Shown here piece by piece: positions 11,482-22,785 of a DNA stretch of 64,000 nucleotides. This stretch comes from Ulva prolifera (lineage: Eukaryota; Chlorophyta; Ulvophyceae; Ulvales; Ulvaceae). The stretch is from contig JALAAN010000010.1 in assembly GCA_023078555.1 (NCBI GenBank), positions 1-64,000 on the forward strand, in the 5' to 3' direction. Within the stretch, counting starts at the first letter, position 1. Every line of letters begins with the position of its first letter. The notes below the pieces were generated by a model. It saw only the letters and a list, made by a program, of their open reading frames with translations, was not told the DNA's origin and made no database searches. Made by a program: the position numbers and the translations under genes.

Positions 11482-14389
11482 CAGAGTGTAATGCTGTAGA
11501 GCAGCACTGCATGCAGAGGGGGAGGGGGGTGGGTGGTGCGGTGATGCAGAATTCTGTGAAGGCACACCAGCAAGCACTCAGTGCAATTGCTGTGGAGCAG
11601 CACTGTTCTGACAGCGAGGGGTGGGTGGTGCGGTGATGCAGAATTCTGTGAAGGCACACCAGCAAGCACTCAGTGCAATTGCTGAGGAGCAGCACTGTTC
11701 TGACAGCGAGGGGTGGGTGGTGCGGTGATGCAGAATTCTGTGAAGGCACACCAGCAAGCACTCAGTGCAATTGCTGAGGAGCAGCACTGTTCTGACAGCG
11801 AGGGGTGGGTGGTGCGGCGATGCAGCATTCTGTGAAGGCACGCCAGCAAGCACGCAGTGCAATTGCTGTGGAGCAGCACTGTTCTGACAGCGAGGGGTGG
11901 GTGGTGCGGCGATGCAGCATTCTGTGAAGGCACACCAGCAAGCACGCAGTGCAATTGCTGTGGAGCAGCACTGTTCTGAAAGCGAGGGGTGGGTGGTGCG
12001 GCGATGCAGCATTCTGTGAAGGCACACCAGCAAGCACTCAGTGCAATTGCTGAGGAGCAGCACTGTTCTGACAGCGGGGGGTGGGTGGTGCGGGGATGCA
12101 GAATTCTGTGAAGGCACGCCAGCAAGCACGCAGTGCAATTGCTGTGGAGCAGCACTGTTCTGCCATCGAGGGGTGGGTGGTGCGGCGATGCAGCATTCTG
12201 TGAAGGCACACCAGCAAGCACGCAGTGCAATTTCTGTGGAGCAGCACTGTTCTGACAGCGAGGGGTGGGTGGTGCGGCGATGCAGCATTCTGTGAAGGCA
12301 CACCAGCAAGCACGCAGTGCAATTGCTGTGGAGCAGCACTGTTCTGCCATCGAGGGGTGGGTGGTGCGGCGATGCAGCATTCTGTGAAGGCACACCAGCA
12401 AGCACTCAGTGCAATTGCTGAGGAGCAGCACTGTTCTGACAGCGGGGGGTGGGTGGTGCGGGGATGCAGAATTCTGTGAAGGCACGCCAGCAAGCACGCA
12501 GTGCAATTGCTGTGGAGCAGCACTGTTCTGCCATCGAGGGGTGGGTGGTGCGGCGATGCAGCATTCTGTGAAGGCACACCAGCAAGCACGCAGTGCAATT
12601 GCTGTGGAGCAGCACTGTTCTGACAGCGAGGGGTGGGTGGTGCGGTGATGCAGAATTCTGTGAAGGCACACCAGCAAGCACTCAGTGCAATTGCTGAGGA
12701 GCAGCACTGTTCTGACAGCGAGGGGTGGGTGGTGCGGTGATGCAGAATTCTGTGAAGGCACACCAGCAAGCACTCAGTGCAATTGCTGAGGAGCAGCACT
12801 GTTCTGACAGCGAGGGGTGGGTGGTGCGGTGATGCAGCATTCTGTGAAGGCACGCCAGCAAGCACTCAGTGCAATTTCTGTGGAGCAGCACTGTTCTGAC
12901 AGCGAGGGGTGGGTGGTGCGGCGATGCAGCATTCTGTGAAGGCACGCCAGCAAGCACGCAGTGCAATTGCTGTGGAGCAGCACTGTTCTGACAGCGAGGG
13001 GTGGGTGGTGCGGTGATGCAGCATTCTGTGAAGGCACGCCAGCAAGCACTCAGTGCAATTGCTGAGGAGCAGCACTGTTCTGACAGCGAGGGGTGGGTGG
13101 TGCGGCGATGCAGCATTCTGTGAAGGCACACCAGCAAGCACGCAGTGCAATTGCTGTGGAGCAGCACTGTTCTGAAAGCGAGGGGTGGGTGGTGCGGCGA
13201 TGCAGCATTCTGTGAAGGCACACCAGCAAGCACTCAGTGCAATTGCTGAGGAGCAGCACTGTTCTGACAGCGGGGGGTGGGTGGTGCGGGGATGCAGAAT
13301 TCTGTGAAGGCACGCCAGCAAGCACGCAGTGCAATTGCTGTGGAGCAGCACTGTTCTGCCATCGAGGGGTGGGTGGTGCGGCGATGCAGCATTCTGTGAA
13401 GGCACACCAGCAAGCACGCAGTGCAATTGCTGTGGAGCAGCACTGTTCTGACAGCGAGGGGTGGGTGGTGCGGTGATGCAGCATTCTGTGAAGGCACACC
13501 AGCAAGCACTCAGTGCAATTGCTGAGGAGCAGCACTGTTCTGACAGCGAGGGGTGGGTGGTGCGGTGATGCAGAATTCTGTGAAGGCACACCAGCAAGCA
13601 CTCAGTGCAATTGCTGTGGAGTAGCACTGTTCTGACAGCGAGGGGTGGGTGGTGCGGTGATGCAGAATTCTGTGAAGGCACACCAGCAAGCACTCAGTGC
13701 AATTGCTGAGGAGCAGCACTGTTCTGACAGCGAGGGGTGGGTGGTGCGGTGATGCAGAATTCTGTGAAGGCACACCAGCAAGCACTCAGTGCAATTGCTG
13801 TGGAGTAGCACTGTTCTGACAGCGAGGGGTGGGTGGTGCGGTGATGCAGAATTCTGTGAAGGCACACCAGCAAGCACTCAGTGCAATTGCTGTGGAGCAG
13901 CACTGTTCTGACAGCGAGGGGTGGGTGGTGCGGTGATGCAGAATTCTGTGAAGGCACACCAGCAAGCACTCAGTGCAATTGCTGAGGAGCAGCACTGTTC
14001 TGACAGCGAGGGGTGGGTGGTGCGGTGATGCAGAATTCTGTGAAGGCACACCAGCAAGCACTCAGTGCAATTGCTGTGGAGCAGCACTGTTCTGACAGCG
14101 AGGGGTGGGTGGTGCGGCGATGCAGCATTCTGTGAAGGCACACCAGCAAGCACGCAGTGCAATTGCTGTGGAGCAGCACTGTTCTGAAAGCGAGGGGTGG
14201 GTGGTGCGGCGATGCAGCATTCTGTGAAGGCACACCAGCAAGCACTCAGTGCAATTGCTGAGGAGCAGCACTGTTCTGACAGCGAGGGGTGGGTGGTGCG
14301 GTGATGCAGAATTCTGTGAAGGCACACCAGCAAGCACTCAGTGCAATTGCTGAGGAGCAGCACTGTTCTGACAGCGAGGGGTGGGTGGT
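11482..14389. repeat. 92-bp minisatellite, about 31.6 copies
   Basis: Direct repeats of GAGCAGCACTGTTCTGACAG (and variants) recur every 92 bp. The first unit is diverged and slightly longer, and the last stops after GTGGGTGGT. Units differ at a few two- or three-state sites: CTCAGTG/CGCAGTG, CACACC/CACGCC, TGTGGA/TGAGGA, CGGTGAT/CGGCGAT/CGGGGAT, GAATTC/GCATTC and GACAGC/GCCATC/GAAAGC. Every unit carries a G-rich strand segment, GAGGGGTGGGTGGTGCGG. Because 92 is not a multiple of three, the minus strand reads through units in all three frames, giving frames up to 367 codons. These are by-products of the repeat, not genes. The array lies wholly inside the transposon. Confidence 0.95.
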
Positions 14390-15915
14390 CCCACGTGCAG
14401 TGCACATATCTTGGCAGGCCGTTTGTATTCGACTCTGGATATGCTTTGTGCGTTGCTGGCCCTGTAGCCGGCTTGCTGTATCAGTGCATACTTCGTCGGA
14501 GCTGTAAGAGCGGTGAGGGCACGTGCAGTGATGTAGACCCTCCGGCTACGCTGGCATTAGCAGGTGTCGGCCAGCTACGGCACCAATTTTGTTGCATCAT
14601 GACATTCGTAATTATCGGGAATGCTGTGTTGGTTGGCATGCCAGCAGTAATTGCTGTAAAAGCCATGCTGAGCCTGATAATTTGGTACACCTTCATGGCC
14701 ACATGTGACCCTGTTTGTTGACACATAAGGCAGATGGTAGTGATGATAGTGAATAATTAGCAGCCTTCAGGATTGCATACTTGCTTTATTGCCACATTTT
14801 TAGTAGTTCCGGCTGATCAAAGGCGAGCAAGCGTGCTGGTGGCAGCATGGGTATCTCCCACGCGCGGCATGTTTCCATTGGCAGCGTTGTCAATGCCATC
14901 ACCAACACATGTATATGCAATGGTGCAATGACGTGCGGAGCTCGCATGCGTTATGCGTAGAAATTGATCGTGTAGTCGCGATCGCACTAAAGCAGAGCTG
15001 GAACTGAGACAACGGCACAAGCAGCAGGGCCCCATGCAGCCACAACCACACTCTTGCGTGTTTTTCCGTTGTCTGGTTCATGTAACCCAGCTCTTCACGA
15101 TGCTGAACCTGAGAATACCGCTGGTCTGCTCTGCATTGGATGCCTGTAGACACGCTGCGCAATGGTCGTAATTCGGGCCAGGCGGGCGGTTTGCAGTCCA
15201 AATTGCTTCTCTCACACGCGATCTCACATTTGATATTTCAATCCAAGCTATACGAGCATCTTCTGGACCTGCAATACCTTTTGCCTGCGAAGCGCAGTGT
15301 AAGGCAGTACGACGAGCTGTTGACCGTGAGACTCGGACAATGCGCCAGCCCAATCACGATACAGTTATGTGTAGCTAATCTTATATCTATAACGATCAAT
15401 AATGTACCTGCGTAAGCCTCGACTTCTGTTGTCTCTGGACTTGCTGTCGCTCGGCTGCGGACGACGTCAAGCGGCGGTGCACCATGCAGCGGCTGAAGTC
15501 GGGGCCAAGCCGTGCATAATTGAGCCATGGATTCTAGAGGTTTTCTTCTTCTACGTGTGCGCTTGCCTGCCGTGTCTGTCGCAGCCCCAGGTCCATTCGT
15601 GACGGCACGCCATGTGCCGTGACCGCTCAGCGCCCCCTTCAGTTTGCCAACCTTTGCCTTCGTGCGCCTCTGGTAAAAACAAGTTTATCTGAAGAGTCAC
15701 CTGAATGGCCAGGGCGGAAGGCAGTAGCTGCTGGTCGCTCCTGTAATTGTTGACTTCTAGGGCCTTGCGCTTTGTGCCAGACACCGCCACACTCCTGCCA
15801 CAAACCGGAATGTAGCAAACGAGGGACACACAATCATGACCGCATTGTGCGCAGCCAACAGCCGCTGAACAACTGGTGTCAACTGTGCAGCGGTGCAGCC
15901 TCCCTTGTCTCCCGT
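14390..15915. other. Transposon interior, right: no recognised gene
   Basis: A +-strand frame (14341-14721, 126 codons) starts in the last minisatellite units and ends in a hydrophobic stretch at about residues 85-120. That stretch could pass for a membrane segment, but the start lies in repeat DNA and I recognise no family. On the minus strand, overlapping frames at 15551-16006 and 15757-16119 are about 151 and 120 codons, also unrecognised. The 15757-16119 frame and a frame at 8943-9134 both contain MVYHP because both cross copies of the GATGGTATACCATC palindrome. I do not call any of these a gene. Confidence 0.4.
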
Positions 15916-15956
15916 GATAGGATGGTATACCATCGTATCCCCTGCATGGCCATGCA
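15916..15956. repeat. Paired palindromes, including a second GATGGTATACCATC copy
   Basis: GATAGGATGGTATACCATC continues to position 15939 as a 24-bp palindrome with one mismatched pair (15920/15935). Its centre matches that of the 60-bp palindrome at 9099-9158. Both copies are preceded, about 45-60 bp upstream, by AACTGGTGTCAA, so they look like diverged direct copies of one sequence 6.8 kb apart. A second, perfect 14-bp palindrome, TGCATGGCCATGCA, follows at 15943-15956. Confidence 0.75.
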
Positions 15957-16137
15957 TGTGCGGTGGCGTTGCAGGCGATGCAATCTGGCCTCGAAATGCA
16001 TTGCACAAGTCCATAACATGCCCACGTGTTTCCATACTAACCCCACCTTGTAGAAACTTCCCACAAGCATGATGTCCATTGAATGTATGTGTCCGCATGT
16101 CATGTGAGTGTATGGTCATATGGTCTCATGTTCAGGC

Positions 16138-16184
16138 AGTGTGCTTGCAGCACCGCGAATGATGCGCGGTGGTGCAAGCACACT
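16138..16184. repeat. Strong hairpin: 20-bp arms, 7-nt loop
   Basis: The left arm (16138-16157) and right arm (16165-16184) are reverse complements except for one G/G pair (16150/16172). The loop is AATGATG. The arms contain AGTGTGCTTGCA and TGCAAGCACACT. The hairpin sits about 340 bp from the right terminus. No U-run follows directly, so it does not look like a bacterial-type terminator. A structural role in the element, or a transcript hairpin, is possible. Confidence 0.85.
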
Positions 16185-16506
16185 TTCAGTTTTTGATGTT
16201 AAGGTATTGTCAAGCAATGTATATGTAATGTGTGATTAACCCATAGCATCGGGATGTGTTCATGCAAGTGGTAGCTTGGCACGTGTTTGGTATTATGGTC
16301 CGCTGCTGCTGTACAACTTTTACTCACACTTGCGTCGGCGAGTTGGTCTAGTGATCTCCTTCGCAGGCCCGTCACACCTCCTCGGATGGAGGACGTTTCA
16401 GTGACAGCTGTGCCCGAATCCGTCCTTGCCACTGTGAGCACTGGAGAGTGAGGTCGAGTTGCTAAGGGGGTTCCTATCAAGGTGACTGATTGAGGTCCCT
16501 ATAAGA

Positions 16507-16526
16507 AGTGTTCAGTCGTGCTAGTG
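16507..16526 (-). repeat. Right terminal inverted repeat
   Basis: Read on the minus strand it is CACTAGCACGACTGAACACT, with 19 of 20 positions matching the left terminus. The element ends at G16526, directly followed by the ACT duplication. Confidence 0.93.
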
Positions 16527-16529
16527 ACT
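16527..16529. other. Target site duplication, right (ACT)
   Basis: Second copy of the 3-bp ACT found at 7245-7247. It is followed by CATGCAGAAATCTCGCACC, the exact continuation of the interrupted satellite monomer. Confidence 0.93.
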
Positions 16530-19500
16530 CATGCAGAAATCTCGCACCTCACAAAAACAGGTTCCCATCCTCACCTCAGGGGCTGAATCTTTGCACATGA
16601 TGCTCTCTATGTCAAAGGAATGTGGTGTAGAAGTTTGGAGGCAATCAAGTGATAAGTCAGGGCTAGGGCTGCTATCAATGTTGAAATGGCAGCACGCTCT
16701 CCCGCCACTCATGCAGAAATCTCGCCCTCGCAAAAACAGGTTCCCAACCTCACGTTAGGGGCTGAATCTTTGCACATGATGCTATCTATGTCAAATTAAT
16801 GTGATGTGAGGGTTTGGAGGCAATCAAGTGATAAGTCAGGGCTAGGGCTGCTATCAATGTTGAAAAGGCAGCGCGCTCTCCCGCCCCTCATGCAGAAATC
16901 CCGCGCCTCACAAAAACAGGTTCCCAACCTCACGTTTGGGGCTGAATCTTTGCACATGATACTCTCTATGTCAAAGGAATGTGGTGTAGAAGTTTGGAGG
17001 CAATCAAGTGATAAGTCAGGGCAAGGGCTGCTATCAATGTTGAAATGGCAGCGTGCTCCCATGCCACTCATGCAGAAATCCCGCGCCTCACAAAAACAGG
17101 TTCCCAACCTCACGTTAGGGGCTGAATCTTTGCACATGATGCTCTCTATGTCAAAGGAATGTGGTCTAGAAGTTTGGAGGCAATCAAGTGACAAGTCAGG
17201 GCAAGGGCTGCTATCAATGTTGAAATGGCAGCGCGCTCTCCCGCCACACATGCAGGAATCCCGCGCCTCACAAAAACATGTTCCCAACCTCACGTTAGGG
17301 GCTGAATCTTTGCACATGATGCTCTCTATGTCAAAGGAATGTGGTCTAGAAGTTTGGAGGCAATCAAGTGATATGTCAGGGCTAGGGCTGCTATCAATGT
17401 TGAAATGGCAGCGTGCTCCCATGCCCCTCATGCAAAAATCTCGCGCCTCACAAAAACATGTTCCCAACCTCATTTTTGAGGCTGAATCTTTGCACATGAT
17501 GCTCTCTATGTCACAGGAATGTGGTCTAGAAGTTTGGAGGCAATCAAGTGATAAGTCAGGGCTAGGGCTGCTATCAATGTTGAAATGGCAGCGTGCTCCC
17601 ATGCCCCTCATGCAGAAATCTCGCCCTCACAAAAACAGGTTCCCAACCTCACGTTCGGGGCTGAATCTTTGCACATGATGCTCTCTATGTCAAAGGAATG
17701 TGGTGTAGAAATTTGGAGGCAATCAAGTGATAAGTCAGGGCTAGGGCTGCTATCAATGTTGAAATGGCAGCGTGCTCCCATGCCCCTCATGCAGAAATCC
17801 CGCGCCTCACAAAAACATGTTCCCAACCTCACGTTAGGGGCTGAATCTTTGCACATGATGCTCTCTATGTCAAAGGAATGTGGTGTAGAAGTTTGGAGGC
17901 CATCAAGTGACAAGTCAGGGCAAGGGCTGCTATCAATGTTGAAATGGCAGCGCGCTCTCCCGCCACTCATGCAGAAATCCCGCGCTTCACAAAAACAGGT
18001 TCCCAACCTCACGTTAGGGGCTGAATCTTTGCACATGATACTCTCTATGTCACAGGAATGTGGTCTAGAAGTTTGGAGGCAATCAAGTGATAAGTCAGGG
18101 CTAGGGCTGCTATCAATGTTGAAAAGGCAGCGCGCTCTCCCGCCCCTCATGCAGAAATCCCGCGCCTCACAAAAACAGGTTCCCAACCTCACGTTAGGGG
18201 CTGAATCTTTGCACATGATACTCTCTATGTCACAGGAATGTGGTCTAGAAGTTTGGAGGCAATCAAGTGATAAGTCAGGGCAAGGGCTCCTATCAATGTT
18301 GAAATGGCAGCGCGCTCTCCCGCCACTCATGCAGAAATCTCGCCCTCACAAAAACAGGTTCCCAACCTCACGTTAGGGGCTGAATCTTTGCACATGATGC
18401 TCTCTATGTCAAAGGAATGTGGTCTAGAAGTTTGGAGGCAATCAAGTGACAAGTCAGGGCAAGGGTTGCTATCAATGTTGAAATGGCAGCGCGCTCTCCC
18501 GCCCCTCATGCAGAAATCTCGCCCTCACAAAAACAGGTTCCCAACCTCACGTTCGGGGCTGAATCTTTGCACATGATGCTCTCTATGTCAAAGGAATGTG
18601 GTGTAGAAGTTTGGAGGCAATCAAGTGATAAGTCAGGGCAAGGGTTGCTATCAATGTTGAAAAGGCAGCGCGCTCTCCCGCCCCTCATGCAGAAATCCCG
18701 CGCCTCACAAAAACAGGTTCCCAACCTCACGTTTGGGGCTGAATCTTTGCACATGATACTCTCTATGTCAAAGGAATGTCATGTAGAAGTTTGGAGGCAA
18801 TCAAGTGATAAGTCAGGGCTAGGGCTGCTATCAATGTTGAAATGGCAGCGTGCTCCCATGCCACTCATGCAAAAATCTCGCGCCTCACAAAAACATGTTC
18901 CCAACCTCATTTTTGAGGCTGAATCTTTGCACATGATGCTCTCTATGTCACAGGAATGTGGTCTAGAAGTTTGGAGGCAATCAAGTGACAAGTCAGGGCA
19001 AGGGCTGCTATCAATGTTGAAATGGCAGCGCGCTCTCCCGCCACACATGCAGGAATCCCGCGCCTCACAAAAACATGTTCCCAACCTCACGTTAGGGGCT
19101 GAATCTTTGCACATGATGCTCTCTATGTCAAAGGAATGTGGTCTAGAAGTTTGGAGGCAATCAAGTGATAAGTCAGGGCTAGGGCTGCCATCAATGTTGA
19201 AATGGCAGCGTGCTCCCATGCCACTCATGCAGAAATCCCGCGCCTCACAAAAACATGTTCACAACATCACGTTAGGGGCTGAATCTTTGCACATGATGCT
19301 CTCTATGTCAAAGGAATGTGGTCTAGAAGTTTGGAGGCAATCAAGTGATAAGTCAGGGCTAGGGCTGCTATCAATGTTGAAATGGCAGCGTGCTCCCATG
19401 CCCCTCATGCAGAAATCTCGCCCTCACAAAAACAGGTTCCCAACCTCACGTTCGGGGCTGAATCTTTGCACATGATGCTCTCTATGTCAAAGGAATGTGG

Positions 19501-22500
19501 TGTAGAAATTTGGAGGCAATCAAGTGATAAGTCAGGGCTAGGGCTGCTATCAATGTTGAAATGGCAGCGTGCTCCCATGCCACTCATGCAGAATTCTCGC
19601 ACCTCACCAAAACAGGTTCCCAACCTCACCTTAGGGGCTGAATCTTTGCACATGATGCTCTCTATGTCACAGGAATGTGGTCTAGAAGTTTGGAGGCAAT
19701 CAAGTGATAAGTCAGGGCTAGGGCTGCTATCAATGTTGAAAAGGCAGCGCGCTCTCCCGCCCCTCATGCAGAAATCCCGCGCCTCACAAAAACAGGTTCC
19801 CAACCTCACGTTAGGGGCTGAATCTTTGCACATGATACTCTCTATGTCACAGGAATGTGGTCTAGAAATTTGGAGGCAATCAAGTGATAAGTCAGGGCAA
19901 GGGTTGCTATCAATGTTGAAATGGCAGCGCGCTCTCCCGCCACTCATGCAGAAATCTCGCCCTCACAAAAACAGGTTCCCAACCTCACGTTAGGGGCTGA
20001 ATCTTTGCACATGATGCTCTCTATGTCAAAGGAATGTGGTCTAGAAGTTTGGAGGCAATCAAGTGACAAGTCAGGGCAAGGGTTGCTATCAATGTTGAAA
20101 TGGCAGCGCGCTCTCCCGCCCCTCATGCAGAAATCTCGCCCTCACAAAAACAGGTTCCCAACCTCACGTTCGGGGCTGAATCTTTGCACATGATGCTCTC
20201 TATGTCAAAGGAATGTGGTGTAGAAGTTTGGAGGCAATCAAGTGATAAGTCAGGGCAAGGGTTGCTATCAATGTTGAAAAGGCAGCGCGCTCTCCCGCCC
20301 CTCATGCAGAAATCCCGCGCCTCACAAAAACAGGTTCCCAACCTCACGGTTGGGGCTGAATCTTTGCACATGATACTCTCTATGTCAAAGGAATGTCATG
20401 TAGAAGTTTGGAGGCAATCAAGTGATAAGTCAGGGCTAGGGCTGCTATCAATGTTGAAATGGCAGCACGCTCTCCCGCCACTCATGCAGAAATCTCGCCC
20501 TCGCAAAAACAGGTTCCCAACCTCACTTTAGGGGCTGAATCTTTGCACATGATGCTATCTATGTCAAATTAATGTGATGTGATGGTTTGGAGGCAATCAA
20601 GTGATAACTCAGGGCAAGGGTTGCTATCAATGTTGAAATGGCAGCGTGCTCCCATGCCACTCATGCAGAATTCTCGCACCTCACCAAAACAGGTTCCCAA
20701 CCTCACCTTAGGGGCTGAATCTTTGCACATGATGCTCTCTATGTCAAAGGAATGTGGTGTAGAAGTTTGGAGGCAATCAAGTGATAAGTCAGGGCTAGGG
20801 CTGCTATCAATGTTGAAATGGCAGCACGCTCTCCCGCCACTCATGCAGAAATCTCGCCCTCGCAAAAACAGGTTCCCAACCTCACGTTAGGGGCTGAATC
20901 TTTGCACATGATGCTATCTATGTCAAATTAATGTGATGTGAGGGTTTGGAGGCAATCAAGTGATAACGCAGGGCTAGGGCTGCTTTAAATGTTGAAATGG
21001 CAGCGTGCTCCCAAGCCTCTCATGCAGAAATCTCGCACCTCACAAAAACAGGTTCCCATCCTCACCTTAGGGGCTGAATCTTTGCACATGATGCTCTCTA
21101 TGTCAAAGGAATGTGGTGTAGAAGTTTGGAGGCAATCAAGTGATAAGTCAGGGCTAGGGCTGCTATCAATGTTGAAATGGCAGCACGCTCTCCCGCCACT
21201 CATGCAGAAATCTCGCCCTCGCAAAAACAGGTTCCCAACCTCACGTTAGGGGCTGAATCTTTGCACATGATGCTATCTATGTCAAATTAATGTGATGTGA
21301 GGGTTTGGAGGCAATCAAGTGATAAGTCAGGGCTAGGGCTGCTATCAATGTTGAAAAGACAGCGCGCTCTCCCGCCCCTCATGCAGAAATCCCGCGCCTC
21401 ACAAAAACAGGTTCCCAACCTCACGTTTGGGGCTGAATCTTTGCACATGATACTCTCTATGTCAAAGGAATGTGGTGTAGAAGTTTGGAGGCAATCAAGT
21501 GATAAGTCAGGGCAAGGGCTGCTATCAATGTTGAAATGGCAGCGTGCTCCCATGCCACTCATGCAGAAATCCCGCGCCTCACAAAAACAGGTTCCCAACC
21601 TCACGTTAGGGGCTGAATCTTTGCACATGATGCTCTCTATGTCAAAGGAATGTGGTCTAGAAGTTTGGAGGCAATCAAGTGATATGTCAGGGCTAGGGCT
21701 GCTATCAATGTTGAAATGGCAGCGTGCTCCCATGCCCCTCATGCAGAAATCCCGCCCTCACAAAAACAGGTTCCCAACCTCACGTTCGGGGCTGAATCTT
21801 TGCACATGATGCTCTCTATGTCAAAGGAATGTGGTGTAGAAGTTTGGAGGCAATCAAGTGATAAGTCAGGGCTAGGGCTGCTATCAATGTTGAAATGGCA
21901 GCGCGCTCTCCCGCCACTCATGCAGAAATCCCGCGCCTCACAAAAACAGGTTCCCAACCTCACGTTAGGGGCTGATCCTTTGCACATGATGCTCTCTTTG
22001 TCAAAGGAATGTGGTCTAGAAGTTTGGAGGCAATCAAGTGATAAGTCAGGGCAAGGGTTGCTATCAATGTTGAAAAGGCAGCGCGCTCTCCCGCCCCTCA
22101 TGCAGAAATCTCGCACCTCACAAAAACAGGTTCCCAACCTCACCTTAGGGGCTGAATCTTTGCACATGATGCTCTCTATGTCAAAGGAATGTGGTGTAGA
22201 AGTTTGGAGGCAATCAAGTGATAAGTCAGGGCAAGGGCTGCTATCAATGTTGAAAAGGCAGCGCGCTCTCCCGCCCCTCATGCAGAAATCCCGCGCCTCA
22301 CAAAAACAGGTTCCCAACCTCACGTTTGGGGCTGAATCTTTGCACATGATACTCTCTATGTCAAAGGAATGTGGTGTAGAATTTTGGAGGCAATCAAGTG
22401 ATAAGTCAGGGCAAGGGCTGCTATCAATGTTGAAATGGCAGCGTGCTCCCATGCCACTCATGCAGAAATCCCGCGCCTCACAAAAACAGGTTCCCAACCT

Positions 22501-22785
22501 CACGTTAGGGGCTGAATCTTTGCACATGATGCTCTCTATGTCACAGGAATGTGGTCTAGAAGTTTGGAGGCAATCAAGTGATAAGTCAGGGCAAGGGCTC
22601 CTATCAATGTTGAAATGGCAGCGCGCTCTCCCGCCACTCATGCAGAAATCTCGCCCTCACAAAAACAGGTTCCCAACCTCACGTTAAGGGCTGAATCTTT
22701 GCACATGATGCTATCTATGTCAAATTAATGTGATGTGAGGGTTTGGAGGCAATCAAGTGATAACTCAGGGGTAGGGCTGCTTTAA
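16530..22785 (+). repeat. Mosaic higher-order region after the insertion
   Basis: The types first continue the interrupted copy (17-23), then switch to 8-12. They jump at about 18834 into types 3-6, pass through a hybrid near 19553 (type 6 context with the type-14 segment CAGAATTCTCGCACCTCACC), and re-enter 9-20 from about 19733. These joins are in register with the monomer, as expected of unequal homologous exchange. No m1 occurs between 4701 and 22786. Confidence 0.75.

Larger units (their letters stand above)
7248..16526. mobile_element. CACTA (En/Spm)-type DNA transposon, non-autonomous or decayed, 9,279 bp
   Basis: The element has CACTAG...CTAGTG ends, 20-bp terminal inverted repeats with one mismatch, a 3-bp ACT target duplication, and TCACTAG/CTAGTGA motifs repeated near both ends. 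Together these identify the CACTA superfamily. Autonomous members encode a TNP2-like DDE transposase and often a second DNA-binding protein. I recognise neither here: the longest frames outside the minisatellite are about 150 codons or shorter and resemble nothing I know. Small exons of a spliced gene cannot be excluded by eye. The interior carries a 92-bp minisatellite filling 31% of the element, three palindromic structures and a G22 run. Mobilisation would probably depend on a transposase encoded elsewhere. It occurs once in this window. The orientation of any lost gene is unknown. Confidence 0.9.

Noticed and set aside
11578-14405. Minus-strand frames of 91-367 codons across the minisatellite
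   Set aside because: The 92-bp unit lacks stops in nearly all minus-strand frames, so overlapping frames arise in every phase. Ends coincide with the CTCAGTG unit variant every 92 bp.
14341-14721. 126-codon frame with a hydrophobic tail as a membrane protein gene
   Set aside because: It starts inside the minisatellite, no family is recognised, and hydrophobicity alone in a decayed transposon is weak evidence.
15551-16119. Overlapping minus-strand frames as remnants of a transposase
   Set aside because: No TNP2-like or DDE motif is visible and the two frames overlap each other. The MVYHP residues shared with 8943-9134 come from the palindrome core.
16337-16420. tRNA or tRNA-derived SINE: TTGGTCTAGTGATCTCC resembles an A box and CCGAATCC part of a B box
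   Set aside because: No cloverleaf arms can be paired around it, the B-box match is partial, and TCTAGTGATC is better explained as the transposon's subterminal motif.
7248-16526. LTR retrotransposon
   Set aside because: No long direct repeats at the ends and no TG...CA termini. The ends are inverted, begin with CACTA and carry a 3-bp duplication.
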